A stretch of DNA of 64,000 nt from JAAYCB01 sp012744395 (lineage in GTDB: Bacteria > Planctomycetota > Planctomycetia > Pirellulales > Thermoguttaceae), in NCBI GenBank assembly GCA_028703175.1, contig JAQVNJ010000010.1, forward strand, positions 21,390-85,389, given 5' to 3'. How positions within the stretch are numbered: the first letter of the stretch is position 1; each line of letters starts with the position of its first letter. This document shows positions 8,133 through 17,223 of this stretch, piece after piece. The translations under genes and the position numbers were made by a program. A model generated the notes under the pieces. It worked only from the letters and a program-made list of their open reading frames with translations. It was not told the origin of the DNA and ran no database searches.

Positions 8133-9815
8133 TCAGCGCGATGGGACGTAGCGCTCGTAGCGATAGGTGAGTGTCTTCTCCTCGCCCGGCTTGAGCTTGA
8201 GACTCCAGCGGATCATTCCGCGCCGCTCGGCCAGTTTGAGTTCATCGGGCGAGAGCGACATCTGACCTCCGCTCGCGACGGTGGGTTTGCCGGGCACCGG
8301 ATTGTCGATCAGGATCTCCACCGGCTGGGGATCGAAGTTGCGGATTCGCAGCGTGCCCGCGAGCGTGACCAGGTCGTAGCTGACGCTCGGGCTTGGGGAA
8401 TGAATCTTCAGCTGGCGATCGACCTCCTGCTCGGACTTCTCGTGGACCACGTTGATCGCCGTCGTGACTTCGAGCTCCGACTTGCCCGACTTGGGGGTGT
8501 AATAGAGCAGGTCTTCGCTCAAGGGGCGGTGGCCGTCGATCGCCAGGCATGGGCCGGTGGTCCAGGCCGACGGCGAGTCGTTGTGGAGCACGAGAAAGTG
8601 CCGCATCTTCTCCGGAGGCGACCAGCGATACACGTGGCCGTAGCGGATCGTCTGGGCGAGCAGCGTGAGAAGCGCTTTTTCCCCGCGCCGCAGCGTCAGG
8701 TCCGAAACCGTGTAGACCGTGTAGTCGGTTCCCGCGGGACCGGCCAGCTCGGGGAGCTTCCCGATCGCCGCGCCGAGGTCGCCCGGCGGTTCGACCGGCT
8801 GGTCGGCGGCCCCGGGCGGTTGGTTGAACTGCGGCGCCACGGCGGCGTTGGAGACGATGCCCGCTCGGCTGATGATTTGCTGGGTCATGGCCTGCTGGGG
8901 GACGTTGGCGGCGACCGCCGCGCCGATCGTGCGGATCACTTGGCCGACAGCGACCGGCGCCAGGTAATCGGTGTGGACGAAGTGGGGCACGCCGACCACG
9001 AGGTGCACGTCCGTGTGGATCAGGTCCTCGGCCTCGTTGACGAGCGTGCCTCGGAGCGTCAGCCGGGCGGTCTGTTCGTCGACGATTTCCAGCGTGTAGT
9101 CGGGAATCCAGGTGATGCCCTTGCGGAGGTAGGCCATGCCGATCTTCGACTTGCCCACGGGCTTCTTGTCATCCGCGGCCACGTGGACGCGAAGCGGCAG
9201 ATCGAGGATCTGCATCCGCTTGAGACCGGCGATCGGCACCGCGAGCGCCTGCTGGTCGTCGTCGAGGACGGCGAACTGCGGGCCGACGGAGAGGAGTCTG
9301 CCCGCGGCGGCGCGCTGCTCGCCACGGTGCTGGTAGCGGAGCTCGACTTTCAAGCCAATCGCCGGCTCCAATCGCGCCCGCCGCGCCGCCTCGTCATCCG
9401 CCGCGTCGCGCCCGTCGAACTCGACGAGTTCACCGGGGCCAGACCCGACCATGTCGATCGATTGCCGCTGGTCGATGGCGTAGATCGCCAGGGTCCCGAA
9501 GACGGCCGGCGGCACCTGGCTGGCCAGGCACCAGCCGTCGCGCAGGGCAACGTCGCCCTGGCGGATGAAGAATCCCAGCCCGTTCTTGAACACCGCCACC
9601 GACGTGGTCTGCGGCTGCCAGATATGGGGATTCTTGAAGTCGGCCGCGAGCCCGGCGGGTTGTTCCGCCTCAGGCGCCGCGCGGCCCTCAGCGCGGCCCG
9701 GGACACGCTCCGGTTCAGCGCCGCCGGCAATCCGCGCCGGCGCCAAGGCAGCCGCCAGCAAGGCGGCCAATCCGAGAGAACAACCGAAACGCGTTCGCCC
9801 TGCGATACGGGTCAT
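8133..9815 (-). CDS. Exported DUF4139-like protein
   Basis: 560 aa with a signal peptide (residues about 1-31, ending near IAGGAEP). The central part, with VAVFKNGLGFFIRQG and later GITWIPDYTLEIVDEQ followed by LRGTLVNEAEDL, resembles the DUF4139/mucoidy-inhibitor-A family of beta-rich surface proteins whose role is not settled. The C-terminal third (IRWSLKLKPGEEKTLTYRYERYV) has the all-beta ending typical of that group. Start ATG 9815 follows AGGAGG by 9 nt. It heads a minus-strand run with the response regulator (170-nt gap) and kinase, so it could belong to that regulatory unit or be its target. Confidence 0.6.
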   Translation of the reverse strand: MTRIAGRTRFGCSLGLAALLAAALAPARIAGGAEPERVPGRAEGRAAPEAEQPAGLAADFKNPHIWQPQTTSVAVFKNGLGFFIRQGDVALRDGWCLASQVPPAVFGTLAIYAIDQRQSIDMVGSGPGELVEFDGRDAADDEAARRARLEPAIGLKVELRYQHRGEQRAAAGRLLSVGPQFAVLDDDQQALAVPIAGLKRMQILDLPLRVHVAADDKKPVGKSKIGMAYLRKGITWIPDYTLEIVDEQTARLTLRGTLVNEAEDLIHTDVHLVVGVPHFVHTDYLAPVAVGQVIRTIGAAVAANVPQQAMTQQIISRAGIVSNAAVAPQFNQPPGAADQPVEPPGDLGAAIGKLPELAGPAGTDYTVYTVSDLTLRRGEKALLTLLAQTIRYGHVYRWSPPEKMRHFLVLHNDSPSAWTTGPCLAIDGHRPLSEDLLYYTPKSGKSELEVTTAINVVHEKSEQEVDRQLKIHSPSPSVSYDLVTLAGTLRIRNFDPQPVEILIDNPVPGKPTVASGGQMSLSPDELKLAERRGMIRWSLKLKPGEEKTLTYRYERYVPSR

Positions 9816-9909
9816 GGCATGCCTCCTGACAGGAGTGTTGGAAGAACCGGGCCGTTGACGCAACGAGCCCTGATATTCACCACTTTACCAGGGGAGACCG
9901 CGGGCGCGT

Positions 9910-9925
9910 GTAACGAATTTGTAAC
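9910..9925 (-). promoter_or_regulatory. Direct repeat resembling an OmpR/PhoP-type binding site
   Basis: On the minus strand GTTACA occurs twice with a 5-nt spacer, so the units are 11 nt (one helical turn) apart. OmpR/PhoB-family regulators typically bind such head-to-tail repeats, and Bacillus PhoP boxes look similar. It lies about 95 nt before the start codon of the DUF4139-like gene, and an OmpR-type regulator gene lies just beyond that gene. The function is inferred only. Confidence 0.3.
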
Positions 9926-9938
9926 ATGGCTTTCAGTA

Positions 9939-9994
9939 GTCAGCCATCCGCCGTCAGCCGTCAGCCGTCAGCCATCCGCCGTCAGCTTTCGGCC
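9939..9994. repeat. Heptanucleotide tandem repeat, eight units
   Basis: Eight units in strict 7-nt phase: GTCAGCC (9939), ATCCGCC, GTCAGCC three times, ATCCGCC, GTCAGCT and TTCGGCC. Since 7 is not a multiple of 3, this is not protein coding. Units in the opposite orientation occur at 10232-10259. Confidence 0.8.
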
Positions 9995-10231
9995 GTCGCG
10001 CGCCAACGGCACCCGACGCGTGAGCCAGGCCAACTCGGATTAGCCGCGCTTTCGCCACCCTGGACGGGCTGATTGGCGCGCGGCCCAATCCGGGGCCTCT
10101 TCGGGGAGTGCCTGTCTGGCTGCGCGGTGCTCGGAGTCCAGGTGCGCTGCTCCGCGCCGACGGGAAGGCTGTGTTGTGACACGCGCTCCGCGCAAAGCAG
10201 CCTCTTGTGTCCCACTCAGAAGATTCCCATC
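9995..10231. other. Intergenic spacer flanked by inverted heptad repeats, no gene seen
   Basis: Open frames on both strands here lack a ribosome site and third-position bias. The spacer lies between the promoter region of the DUF4139-like gene and the end of the ribosomal cluster. Confidence 0.5.
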
Positions 10232-10259
10232 GACGGCCCACTGACGGCTGACGGCTGAT
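10232..10259. repeat. Heptanucleotide repeat, inverted orientation
   Basis: Units GGCTGAC and GGCTGAT (10246-10259), preceded by CACTGAC and GACGGCC in the same 7-nt phase. They are the reverse complement of the GTCAGCC units at 9939-9994, so the two arrays bracket about 240 nt as an imperfect inverted pair. Confidence 0.6.
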
Positions 10260-10277
10260 TGTAGGGCCAAGAACGGG

Positions 10278-10315
10278 CCAAGGGGCGCCGCCTTCGAGGG
10301 GGCCGCGCCCCTTGG
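10278..10315 (-). terminator. Likely terminator of the ribosomal cluster
   Basis: A perfect 10-bp stem, CCAAGGGGCG with CGCCCCTTGG, enclosing an 18-nt GC-rich loop, 30 nt past the rplQ stop codon. There is no U-run on the minus strand, so it may act with Rho or mainly protect the 3' end. Confidence 0.55.
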
Positions 10316-10344
10316 GTGATTCGCCAACCGCTTGTGCCCGGCGG

Positions 10345-11019
10345 CTATTGCTGTTCCGGCTCGTCGGAGGACGGCTGGTCGCCGGCCGCCTCGTCCACCG
10401 TATCGGGCGACTCGCCGGCGGCCTCCTCGTTCGTGACGTCTTCATCGGCCACGGTCTCCTCGTCGAAGACGGGCCTTTGACTCTTCTCGCGGACGCGGTC
10501 GCGGACGCCGACAAACTCGAGGATCGCCTGCGGCCCCGCGTCGCCGAGCCTGGGGGTGGCCAGCTTCAGGATTCGCGTGTAACCGCCCGGCCGATCAGCG
10601 AACCGCGGCCCCAATTCTTCGAAGAGAATCTCGACGGCCTTCTTGTCACCGAGCAATTTGAGGGCTCGCCGCCGCGCGGCGACCACAGGCGCAACCGCCT
10701 GATTCCAGCTCTGCCACTCGGGGCTGTTGCGCCAGGCGCGCCATGTGTCCGAGCCGCGCTCGGCGCCGCAATCGAGCCGCTCGGCGGCCTCCTGATGGGG
10801 CAGGCTTTTCCGTGCGATCGTAATGCACTTTTCCACGAGGGGGCGGACCTCTTTCGCCTTCGGCAGGGTGGTCACGATCCGCCCCTTGACCTTGGGGGCA
10901 TTCTCGTCGTGCTCGGCGTCGCGCTCGGTGAGGATCAGCGCCGAGGCGAGGTTCCTCAGCAGGGCCCTTTGATGGCTCGGGTTGCGGCCGAGCTTGCGGC
11001 CTTTGTTGCGGTGTCGCAT
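10345..11019 (-). CDS. rplQ: Large ribosomal subunit protein L17, enlarged
   Basis: 224 aa, against about 115-130 in most bacteria. The N-terminus (MRHRNKGRKLGRN, then HQRALLRNLASALI) and the later GGYTRILKL stretch are diagnostic of L17, which lies near the exit tunnel on the 50S subunit. Extra length comes from an insertion at about residues 75-115, with two Trp-rich helices (DTWRAWRNSPEWQSW), and an acidic tail from about 178 on rich in Glu, Asp and Ala. It is the last gene of the cluster, 110 nt after rpoA, and a stable stem follows it. Confidence 0.96.
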   Translation of the reverse strand: MRHRNKGRKLGRNPSHQRALLRNLASALILTERDAEHDENAPKVKGRIVTTLPKAKEVRPLVEKCITIARKSLPHQEAAERLDCGAERGSDTWRAWRNSPEWQSWNQAVAPVVAARRRALKLLGDKKAVEILFEELGPRFADRPGGYTRILKLATPRLGDAGPQAILEFVGVRDRVREKSQRPVFDEETVADEDVTNEEAAGESPDTVDEAAGDQPSSDEPEQQ

Positions 11020-11129
11020 GGTTCTTGAATCGATCTGAAAAAGGTGTTTTGCAGGATGCGGCCCCGGGGCGTATCGCCCGCCGGGGGGGCGACTGGCGGT
11101 CCGGATCGGCCCGCGCGGGGCCGTTCTTG

Positions 11130-12128
11130 TCAGAGCAGGTTCGTCGACGCGGGCGGCACGCGCATGCCGAGCCGCAGGCCGAAATCGGCGAGCTTCTCGC
11201 GGACTTCATTCAACGTCGTTTCGCCGAAGTTGCGGACCTCCAGGAGCTGATCCTCGGCGCAGGACACCAGGTCGCGGACGGTGCGGATGTTCTCCGACTC
11301 CAGGCAATTCGTCGCCCGGACCGAGAGGTTCAACTCCGCCAGGCTCATCGAGAGCTTGGCCTCGGTCGCCGGGTCGAGCCCGATTGCCCCGGAAGCCCTG
11401 GCTTCCGCATGGATTTTGCTTCCCAGTTCCGTGTATTGGACGAACGGGTTCAAATGCTTGCGGAGAATCTTCGCCGCCTCGACCAGGGCCATTTCCGGCC
11501 CGATCGAGCCGTCCGTCCAGATTTCGAAGGTCAGCTTGTCGTAGTTGGTCTTCTGGCCGACCCGGGTCTCTTCGACATCGTAGCGGACGCGGACGACCGG
11601 GCTGAACGCGGCGTCGAGGGGAATCGTGCCGATTTCCTGCACCTGCTCGATCTGCTCGGCCGCGGGCACGTAGCCGCGCCCATTTTCCACGACCATCTCC
11701 ATCACGAACGGCACGTCGTCGGTCAACGTGGCCAGCACATGGTCCTTATTAATGACTTCCACGAAATTGTCCGTTTGGACGTGGGCGCCGGTGATCACGC
11801 CGCGCTGGTTCCGCTCGACGCGGAGGACGCGGGTTTGCGGGCTGTGGTTCCTGACGATCAGCGCCTTGACGTTGAGCACGATCTCGGTCACGTCTTCGAC
11901 GACGCCGGGGAGCGTGGTGAATTCGTGCTGAGCGCTGTGCAGCTGAATCCTCGTGATCGCGCTGCCTTCGAGGCTCGAGAGCATGACGCGGCGCAGGCTG
12001 TTGCCGATGCTCGCCCCGAATCCGCGCTCGAACGGTTCGGCGATGAACTTGCCGTAAGTCGCCGTCAGGGTGTTTTTGTCGCAGGCCACTTGACTTGGAA
12101 GCTCAAGGCCGCGCCATCGAATTCGCAT
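11130..12128 (-). CDS. rpoA: RNA polymerase alpha subunit
   Basis: 332 aa, normal length. The N-terminal dimerisation domain (GFGASIGNSLRRVMLSS near residues 36-52) assembles beta and beta-prime. The C-terminal domain near 265-325 has the helix-hairpin-helix of alphaCTD (LESENIRTVRDLV, then VRNFGETTLNEV), which contacts UP elements and activators. ATG 12128 matches the family start apart from a few extra residues. It lies 49 nt after rpsD and before rplQ, the standard alpha-operon order, so polymerase and ribosome synthesis are coupled. Confidence 0.98.
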   Translation of the reverse strand: MRIRWRGLELPSQVACDKNTLTATYGKFIAEPFERGFGASIGNSLRRVMLSSLEGSAITRIQLHSAQHEFTTLPGVVEDVTEIVLNVKALIVRNHSPQTRVLRVERNQRGVITGAHVQTDNFVEVINKDHVLATLTDDVPFVMEMVVENGRGYVPAAEQIEQVQEIGTIPLDAAFSPVVRVRYDVEETRVGQKTNYDKLTFEIWTDGSIGPEMALVEAAKILRKHLNPFVQYTELGSKIHAEARASGAIGLDPATEAKLSMSLAELNLSVRATNCLESENIRTVRDLVSCAEDQLLEVRNFGETTLNEVREKLADFGLRLGMRVPPASTNLL

Positions 12129-12177
12129 GGGAACCCTCCGATGATTTCAAAACGTCGGAAACGACGATCACCCGCAA

Positions 12178-12804
12178 CTACTTCGAGCAGAGCTCGACGA
12201 TCAAGTTCGGCTCGACGGGAATCGACACGTCCTCGGCCTCGGGCAGCCGCACGATCTGCCCCTCGGGCTTCTCGCCCTCGACCCGGACGAGAAAATCTGG
12301 AAGTTCACGCTGGAATTCCGACATATTCGCCTGGACGAGTTCCGTACTCTTCTTCCGCAGCTTGACCCCGATCACGTCGCCGACGCGGACCTCGTAACCG
12401 GCGATATCGACTGGCGAACCGTTGACGGTAATGTGTCCGTGACAGATCATCTGCCGCGACTGCGCCCGCGACGGGCCCCAGCCGAGCCGGTGGACGATGC
12501 TGTCCAAGCGCCGCTCGAGGAGGCTCATGAGGACCTTGCCGGTGTTGCCCTTGGCCCGCTCCGCGCGCTGGAAGTAGCGGCGGAACTGGCGTTCCAGGAC
12601 GCCGTAGAAGTGCTTGACCTTCTGCTTCTCGCGGAGGTGGATTCCGTAGTCGGTCAATTTCCCACGACGAAACGTGTGCATCCCCGGCGGTGTCTGCCGC
12701 CGCTCGAACGCGCACTTGTTCGTGTCGCAGCGGAGGCCCTTGAGGAACAACTTCATCCCCTCGCGGCGGCACATCCGACAAACCGGTCCCGTATTTCGCG
12801 CCAT
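12178..12804 (-). CDS. rpsD: Small ribosomal subunit protein S4, zinc-binding form
   Basis: 208 aa. S4 nucleates 16S rRNA assembly at the five-way junction of the 5' domain. Cys9, Cys12, Cys26 and Cys31 form the zinc knuckle of the C+ version of S4, lost in many bacteria. The S4 RNA-binding fold is seen at RRLDSIVHRLGWGPSRAQSR and the following HGHITVNG. In several bacteria S4 represses its own operon by binding the alpha-operon leader; here a 7-bp hairpin stands in the leader of this gene. The gap to rpsK upstream is 141 nt, the longest inside this stretch, so separate control is possible. Confidence 0.97.
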   Translation of the reverse strand: MARNTGPVCRMCRREGMKLFLKGLRCDTNKCAFERRQTPPGMHTFRRGKLTDYGIHLREKQKVKHFYGVLERQFRRYFQRAERAKGNTGKVLMSLLERRLDSIVHRLGWGPSRAQSRQMICHGHITVNGSPVDIAGYEVRVGDVIGVKLRKKSTELVQANMSEFQRELPDFLVRVEGEKPEGQIVRLPEAEDVSIPVEPNLIVELCSK

Positions 12805-12862
12805 GCCTGTCTTCTACTCCCAATCACTGTGTTTCCACATTAAGTTGTCGTTGTTCTGTTTC

Positions 12863-12880
12863 CCGCCGGGGCGCCGGCGG
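12863..12880 (-). promoter_or_regulatory. Hairpin in the rpsK-rpsD spacer
   Basis: CCGCCGG and CCGGCGG form a 7-bp stem with a 4-nt loop, about 60 nt before the rpsD start codon. There is no U-run, so it is more likely a leader or processing structure than a terminator. Autoregulation by S4 is a possibility without direct support. Confidence 0.35.
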
Positions 12881-12945
12881 ACCGCCGCTTGCACCGCGGG
12901 GGCGAAGAACTCGGCTCTCCGCGGCGTTCGGCCGGTGCGGCGAAC

Positions 12946-13326
12946 TCACACGCGGCGGCGTTTTTTCGGGCGGCAGCCATTGTGCGGCAACGGCGTGACG
13001 TCTTCAATGGACTTGACCGTCAGGCCGGCCGCCTGGAGGGCGGTGATCGCGCTCTCGCGCCCGCTGCCCGGCCCCTTGACCTTGACGTCCACTTCCTTGA
13101 CGCCGAACTTGATCGCTTTCTCGGCGGCCTGCTGTGCGGCCATCTGGCCGGCGAAGGGCGTGCTCTTCCGGCTGCCTTTGAAGCTTGCCGTGCCCGCACT
13201 CGCCCAGCAGAGCGTATCGCCCTTGGTGTCCGTGATCGTCACCGTGGTGTTGTTGAACGTCGCCCTCACGTGGGCCACGCCCACCGTCACGTTGCGACGA
13301 GTCTTGCGTCGTTTCCCTTTTGCCAC
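12946..13326 (-). CDS. rpsK: Small ribosomal subunit protein S11
   Basis: 126 aa. S11 lines the mRNA exit region of the 30S platform. Family signatures are visible: VAHVRATFNNTTVTITDTKG, the FKGSRKSTPFAGQ stretch, and the conserved C-terminus ITPLPHNGCRPKKRRRV-like ending (here DVTPLPHNGCRPKKRRRV). The start is GTG at 13326, giving the usual MAKGKRRK opening; no better ATG exists nearby. It follows rpsM at about 100 nt, in the normal order of the alpha operon. Confidence 0.97.
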   Translation of the reverse strand: MAKGKRRKTRRNVTVGVAHVRATFNNTTVTITDTKGDTLCWASAGTASFKGSRKSTPFAGQMAAQQAAEKAIKFGVKEVDVKVKGPGSGRESAITALQAAGLTVKSIEDVTPLPHNGCRPKKRRRV

Positions 13327-13425
13327 CGCTCGCTATGCTCCTTGTCAGTCGCGTGTTTGTCTCGCCCGGATTCCGTCTACCGCCTCCCCGGCCCCCGGCC
13401 CCCGCGCCGAGGACCAGCCGCCCCC

Positions 13426-13809
13426 CTAGTGCAGGTCCTTGACGCCCTTCTTTCCGGCAACCGTCTTCTTCGGCCCCTTCCGCGTTCGCGCGTTGGTCCG
13501 CGTCCGCTGGCCACGGACCGGCAGGCCACGGCGATGCCGCAAACCACGATAAGAACCGATGTCTCGCAGGCGGCTGATGTTCTGGTTGACCTGGCGCCGC
13601 AGGTGCCCCTCGACCACGTAGTCCTTGTCCAACAGCGCGGCAAGCCGGCCCAGCTCGTCCTCCTTCAACTCCCGCGCGCGGACGAGCGGATCGACGCCGG
13701 CCTTGTGGCACAACTCACGGGCAGTCTTCGGACCGACGCCGTAGAGATAGGTCAGCGAAATGAACGTCGGTCGATCGTTCGGAATGTCGACACCCAACAG
13801 ACGCGGCAT
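13426..13809 (-). CDS. rpsM: Small ribosomal subunit protein S13
   Basis: 127 aa. S13 sits on the 30S head and contacts the P-site tRNA and the large subunit. The protein begins MPRLLGVDIPNDR, has the YGVGPKTA helix-hairpin-helix near residue 25, and a basic tail (LPVRGQRTRTNARTRKGPKK) typical of the family. The frame is open 21 codons upstream, but ATG 13809 matches all S13 starts and has GAGGGAG 8 nt before it. It follows rpmJ by 74 nt. Confidence 0.97.
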   Translation of the reverse strand: MPRLLGVDIPNDRPTFISLTYLYGVGPKTARELCHKAGVDPLVRARELKEDELGRLAALLDKDYVVEGHLRRQVNQNISRLRDIGSYRGLRHRRGLPVRGQRTRTNARTRKGPKKTVAGKKGVKDLH

Positions 13810-13883
13810 AGGATTTCTCCCTCTCAGTGGCCGACCGGCGGCCACGCGTTTACCAATCGGACCTGCGCACAACCGGCATCCGC

Positions 13884-13997
13884 CTAGCCTTGGCGCTGCT
13901 TGTGACGGGGATTGCTACAGACCACGTAAACCGTGCCCTTGCGGCGGACCACCTTACAATTTTCGCAAATCCGTTTCACGCTCGCTCGGACTTTCAT
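13884..13997 (-). CDS. rpmJ: Large ribosomal subunit protein L36, zinc-binding form
   Basis: 37 aa. Translation of the minus strand gives MKVRASVKRICENCKVVRR followed by KGTVYVVCSNPRHKQRQG, a clear L36. Cys11, Cys14, Cys27 and His32 are the zinc ligands of the C+ type. AAGG lies 10 nt before the ATG. It sits between map and rpsM as in many Gram-positive and planctomycete genomes, but the infA gene often found just before it is missing. A promoter-like sequence at 14041-14070 would give it a leader of about 37 nt. Confidence 0.95.
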   Translation of the reverse strand: MKVRASVKRICENCKVVRRKGTVYVVCSNPRHKQRQG

Positions 13998-14232
13998 CAC
14001 GACCTACCTTATTATCACAAAACGCAGGGCAAAGCACCTCAGTATAAGCGCTGCGGCAGGGGACTGCCAAGGGCCCCGGTCGCCACCAACACGGCCAGTC
14101 TCGCAAAAACCGCCGGAAATACCATCCCCATCCGGAGAAGCCAAGCTCCCCAGATTTCCAGGTCGCACCCGAGCCAACAGCAACCCACAGCCCTCCCTCG
14201 CGAAGGGGGACGGCTCGCTCCCCACCAAGGGC
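13998..14232 (-). other. map-rpmJ spacer, no infA gene
   Basis: 235 nt where many relatives carry infA (IF-1, about 72 aa). The only open frame of that size on this strand (14004-14228) shows no IF-1 features. The spacer holds a promoter-like sequence near rpmJ and some GC-rich inverted repeats around 14172-14217 that could end the upstream transcript. Confidence 0.6.
14041..14070 (-). promoter_or_regulatory. Candidate internal promoter for rpmJ-rpsM-rpsK-rpsD-rpoA-rplQ
   Basis: On the minus strand TTGGCA (5 of 6 to the -35 consensus) is followed after 18 nt by TATACT (5 of 6 to -10). The predicted start near 14034 leaves a 37-nt leader to the rpmJ ATG with AAGG inside. It would let the alpha-operon part be expressed apart from the upstream spc part. 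Confidence 0.5.
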
Positions 14233-15027
14233 TCAGAACAGCCGCTCTGCCTCCGACGTGGGACCCGCGGTAAGGGCCACCGGCCCGGATTCGGTGATCG
14301 CTATCGTGTGTTCGAAGTGCGCGCTCGGTCTCTTATCCGCAGTGATTTGCGTCCAGTGGTCCGGCATCGTGCGGACCCGCTTGGTCCCCATGTTGACCAT
14401 CGGCTCGACCGCGATCACCAGCCCGGGGACGAGCCGGAAATCGCCGTTTCGCCGCAGTTGGTCGCTGACGAAATTGGGGACCTGGGGATCTTCGTGCATC
14501 TCCCGGCCGATTCCGTGGCCGACGAAGGCCTCGACGACCGAGAAGCCCGCTCCCTTGACGAGTCGTTCCATCTCGGCTGCCACCTCGCTCCAAAACGTCC
14601 GCTTGCCCATCAGCTCCAGGGCCAGGTTGAGCACATGCTCGGTCACGTCGACCAACCGCTGCACCTCCGGATCGGCCTTGCCGACGACGTAGGTCACGGC
14701 CGAATCGCCGCACCACCCGCCGACCTTGCAGCCCGTGTCGATGCTCACGATATCTCCTTCGACCAGCTTCCGCGGCCCGGGAATTCCGTGGACGACCTCC
14801 TCGTTGACCGAGATGCATGTGACCGCCGGAAACGGCACCCGGCCGGGGACGCCCTTGAACAAGGGTTCGGCCCGCTGGCTGGCGAAAAACTCTTCAACCG
14901 CCGCGTCGATCTCCGCGGTCGTGACTCCGACGCGCAACCTCGACTTGGCCACCTGAAGTGCGTGCCAGACCACCAGGCCGGCCTTTCGCATCATCTCAAT
15001 CTCGCGTTTTGAACGCAGGATCTGCAC
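14233..15027 (-). CDS. map: Type I methionine aminopeptidase
   Basis: 264 aa. It removes the initiator Met from new proteins in the cytoplasm. All five metal ligands are present in spacing close to the E. coli enzyme: Asp97, Asp108, His171, Glu208 and Glu239, with the substrate His at residue 80 (VVHGIPG). No N-terminal zinc-finger extension is present, so this is the short type Ia form. The start is GTG at 15027, giving MQILRSKREIEMMRKAG. It lies 77 nt after adk, in the usual secY-adk-map order. Confidence 0.97.
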   Translation of the reverse strand: MQILRSKREIEMMRKAGLVVWHALQVAKSRLRVGVTTAEIDAAVEEFFASQRAEPLFKGVPGRVPFPAVTCISVNEEVVHGIPGPRKLVEGDIVSIDTGCKVGGWCGDSAVTYVVGKADPEVQRLVDVTEHVLNLALELMGKRTFWSEVAAEMERLVKGAGFSVVEAFVGHGIGREMHEDPQVPNFVSDQLRRNGDFRLVPGLVIAVEPMVNMGTKRVRTMPDHWTQITADKRPSAHFEHTIAITESGPVALTAGPTSEAERLF

Positions 15028-15104
15028 GCCTCAACAACTCCTTTCGGACCTCAGCCCTTTGCGGTCTGGCGGGGCGGATCGCGCTCTGAAAGGCGCGCCG
15101 CCGT

Positions 15105-15665
15105 TCAACTCGCCAACCGGTCCAGCACGCTCTCGACGCGCTGGAAGATCTCCTCGACCGTTCCCAGCCCGTCGATTGTCTTGAGCAATCCGGACTGGCG
15201 ATAGTAATCCAACAGGGGCGACGTCTGCTCCCGGTAGGCGACGAGCCGCTGGCGGATGACCTCCGGCGCGTCGTCGGCCCGGCCGCGGCCGGCCAGCCGC
15301 CGGAACAATTCGTCTTCCGGGACGTTCAACTCGAGCACAGCACCGAGCGGCGTGCCCTTGTCCGCCAGCATTCTGTCGAGCGCTTCGGCCTGGGCGATCG
15401 TCCGCGGAAATCCGTCGAGCAGGTAGCCGCCCTGGCAGTCGGGCTCCGCCAACCGCTCCCGGATGATCTCGATGATGATCTCATCCGGGACGAGCTTCCC
15501 GCCGGCCATGTAGGTTTCCGCCTTCTTCCCGACCGCCGTCTGGGCATCGCGGGCGGCACGCAGCATGTCGCCCGTCGAGAGGTGGGCCAGGCGGTATTTT
15601 TCAATCATTCGCTCGGCCTGCGTGCCCTTGCCGGCACCGGGCGGGCCGATGAAGACGATTCTCAT
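15105..15665 (-). CDS. adk: Adenylate kinase, short-lid form
   Basis: 186 aa. It equilibrates ATP + AMP with 2 ADP. The P-loop GPPGAGKGT is at residues 7-15, the NMP-binding part contains LSTGDMLRAA, and LLDGFPRT near residue 84 is the adenylate kinase signature. Where long forms carry a zinc or salt-bridge lid, this one has only GRGRADDAPEVIRQRL, so it is the short form. It lies 60 nt past secY with a strong hairpin in between. Confidence 0.97.
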   Translation of the reverse strand: MRIVFIGPPGAGKGTQAERMIEKYRLAHLSTGDMLRAARDAQTAVGKKAETYMAGGKLVPDEIIIEIIRERLAEPDCQGGYLLDGFPRTIAQAEALDRMLADKGTPLGAVLELNVPEDELFRRLAGRGRADDAPEVIRQRLVAYREQTSPLLDYYRQSGLLKTIDGLGTVEEIFQRVESVLDRLAS

Positions 15666-15686
15666 ATGTTCACTCCACTCGTGGGG

Positions 15687-15723
15687 CCGCCTGGCGGCGG
15701 GCCGGTTGCGGCCTGCCAGGCGG
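15687..15723 (-). promoter_or_regulatory. Strong hairpin between secY and adk
   Basis: CCGCCTGGC and GCCAGGCGG form a perfect 9-bp stem around a 19-nt loop, starting 2 nt after the secY stop codon. No U-run follows on the minus strand. It could be a partial terminator or a 3'-end stabiliser that lowers adk and map output relative to secY. Confidence 0.5.
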
Positions 15724-15725
15724 GC

Positions 15726-17090
<1,365 letters not shown>

Positions 17091-17223
17091 CGTTCGCTCC
17101 GTCCTTTATCATCCCGGCGGTCGCCCGCGCTGTCGTTCGATCGCCGAGAGGCGGTCCCTTCCGGCGGCAGACCGACGCCGGATTGTCCCCTCGCTCGAAT
17201 CTCCTCGGCTCGCAGGGATCGCT

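Noticed and set aside
9939..9994. CRISPR array
   Set aside because: The repeats are 7 nt and contiguous, with no spacers and no cas genes nearby.
14004..14228. A 74-codon frame in the place of infA
   Set aside because: No resemblance to IF-1; it lacks the OB-fold pattern and begins in unconserved sequence.
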